A stretch of DNA of 64,000 bases, from positions 1 through 64,000 of the forward strand of contig NZ_AP024888.1 of the NCBI RefSeq assembly GCF_024346995.1, written 5' to 3'. This DNA comes from Vibrio palustris. Its GTDB lineage: Bacteria > Pseudomonadota > Gammaproteobacteria > Enterobacterales > Vibrionaceae. Below, piece after piece: positions 63,404-64,000 of the stretch (its first letter is position 1; the number at the start of each line of letters is the position of its first letter). Both the position numbers and the translations under genes were made by a program. The notes under the pieces were generated by a model. It was given only the letters and a program-made list of their open reading frames with translations. It was not told where the DNA came from and did not search any database.

Positions 63404-64000
63404 ATGGCGTCAGGAAAAAGAGACCAAAAATACAGTGACTTATTGTTTGATGACGTTGATCAAATTAACTACGACCAAGATTATTGGTTTCAGTTACGTG
63501 GGGATAACCCGAATGCTTTGATTGACGCAGCAACACCATTATTTGGTCTGTCGTTACGAGTTCGTTCTTTAACGGACTGCGACAATATTGAACAAATCTA
63601 TCAACAAACGATTGAAGAGATTAAGGCCATTGAAATTGAACTCTCAGAGCAAGGCTATGAGCATGCAATTTTGATGGCTTATCGTTACATCCTGTGTGCG
63701 TTTTTAGATGAAGCCGTGATGGGAACAGAGTGGGGAGCATCCAGTGTTTGGGCTGAACATTCGATGTTGTCACGTTTTCATAATGAAACTTGGGGTGGTG
63801 AAAAAGTCTTTACGATTTTGGGGCGTCTTGAAGACGAACCAAAGCGTTACAAAACGCTACTTGAGTTCATTTATCACTGTTTAGTGCTGGGATTTGAAGG
63901 TAAATATCGAGTCATGGAGGGTGGGCATGTAGAACGTGAGCGTGTGATCACTCGTCTTTATGAATTGATTCAAGGCTTAGATGACAAGCCAGCTGGGGCG
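63404..64000 (+). CDS. tssL: T6SS inner membrane protein TssL (DotU family), truncated by the window end
   Basis: An open frame of 199 codons runs from the ATG at 63404 to the window edge without a stop. It has QIYQQTIEEIKAIEIELSEQ, AYRYILCAFLDEAVM, ETWGGEKVF and LEFIYHCLVLGFEGKYRVMEGG, the DotU hook domain. AGGAG lies before the start, overlapping the end of tssK. The membrane segment and any peptidoglycan-binding extension lie beyond the window. Gene order predicts clpV next. Confidence 0.93.
   Translation, partial: MASGKRDQKYSDLLFDDVDQINYDQDYWFQLRGDNPNALIDAATPLFGLSLRVRSLTDCDNIEQIYQQTIEEIKAIEIELSEQGYEHAILMAYRYILCAFLDEAVMGTEWGASSVWAEHSMLSRFHNETWGGEKVFTILGRLEDEPKRYKTLLEFIYHCLVLGFEGKYRVMEGGHVERERVITRLYELIQGLDDKPAGA

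Overview
The window looks like the origin-proximal part of the second chromosome of a Vibrio-type gammaproteobacterium. It opens with a ParA/ParB pair of the Vibrio chromosome II type, followed by four exact copies of the 15-bp parS2 motif (NTTTACANTGTAAAN), with a fifth exact copy 16 kb further on. Other Vibrionaceae markers are a putA-putP locus, an FMN-riboswitch ribB, a phaBAPC operon, NhaD, an NrtR-pncB pair and a type VI secretion cluster with the same gene order as V. cholerae VCA0107-VCA0115. The species cannot be named from the sequence alone. No tRNA, rRNA, insertion sequence, integrase or CRISPR array was recognised.

Layout. 1-4.5 kb: partition genes parA and parB, tmcA (tRNA acetyltransferase) and the parS2 cluster. 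4.6-7.0 kb: a FapA/DUF342 protein and pdxH. 7.3-10.4 kb: two paralogous secreted coiled-coil/PEGA proteins, one carrying an FGE-like domain without its catalytic cysteines. 10.8-19.5 kb: proline catabolism (AraC regulator, putA lacking the DNA-binding domain, the detached PutA C-terminal domain, putP) and a chemoreceptor. 19.6-20.6 kb: FMN riboswitch and ribB. 20.6-24.9 kb: polyhydroxyalkanoate operon phaB-phaA-phaP-phaC. 24.9-25.7 kb: an AT-rich gap holding a 50-bp perfect palindrome. 25.7-27.0 kb: M23 peptidase overlapping a bactofilin gene. 27.0-29.8 kb: nagB with two NagC-like operators, a DUF3081 gene and divergent maoP/hdfR. 29.8-36.4 kb: DoxX, NhaD, PoxB, a small hydrolase and a CSS-EAL phosphodiesterase. 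36.4-39.1 kb: MarR regulator, HlyD-like adaptor and DUF2955 membrane protein behind a consensus CRP site. 39.2-44 kb: an S33 hydrolase, three small secreted paralogues and a membrane transporter. 44-46.4 kb: the NrtR/pncB NAD salvage switch. 46.6-52.6 kb: oxidoreductase, HAD phosphatase, a TetR-controlled curA-like/GST pair and a long RluA-family protein. 52.6-53.6 kb: a gene-free AT-rich stretch. 53.6-64 kb: a Sel1-repeat protein, then T6SS genes tssB, tssC, tssE, tssF, tssG, FHA gene, tssJ, tssK and the start of tssL, which runs off the window.

How the parts work together. Several units show regulator, operator and target side by side: TetR with two matching TAGAC-N5-GTCTA sites, NrtR with a GTTTGTCA inverted repeat before pncB, two TTATTTT-N7-AAAATAA sites 93 bp apart before nagB, and CRP plus palindromic sites before the MarR efflux-like unit. 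The most notable observations are the PutA domain that continues in the same reading frame after a single stop codon, the trio of small secreted proteins, the PEGA/pseudo-FGE pair, the parS2 distribution and the long palindrome.
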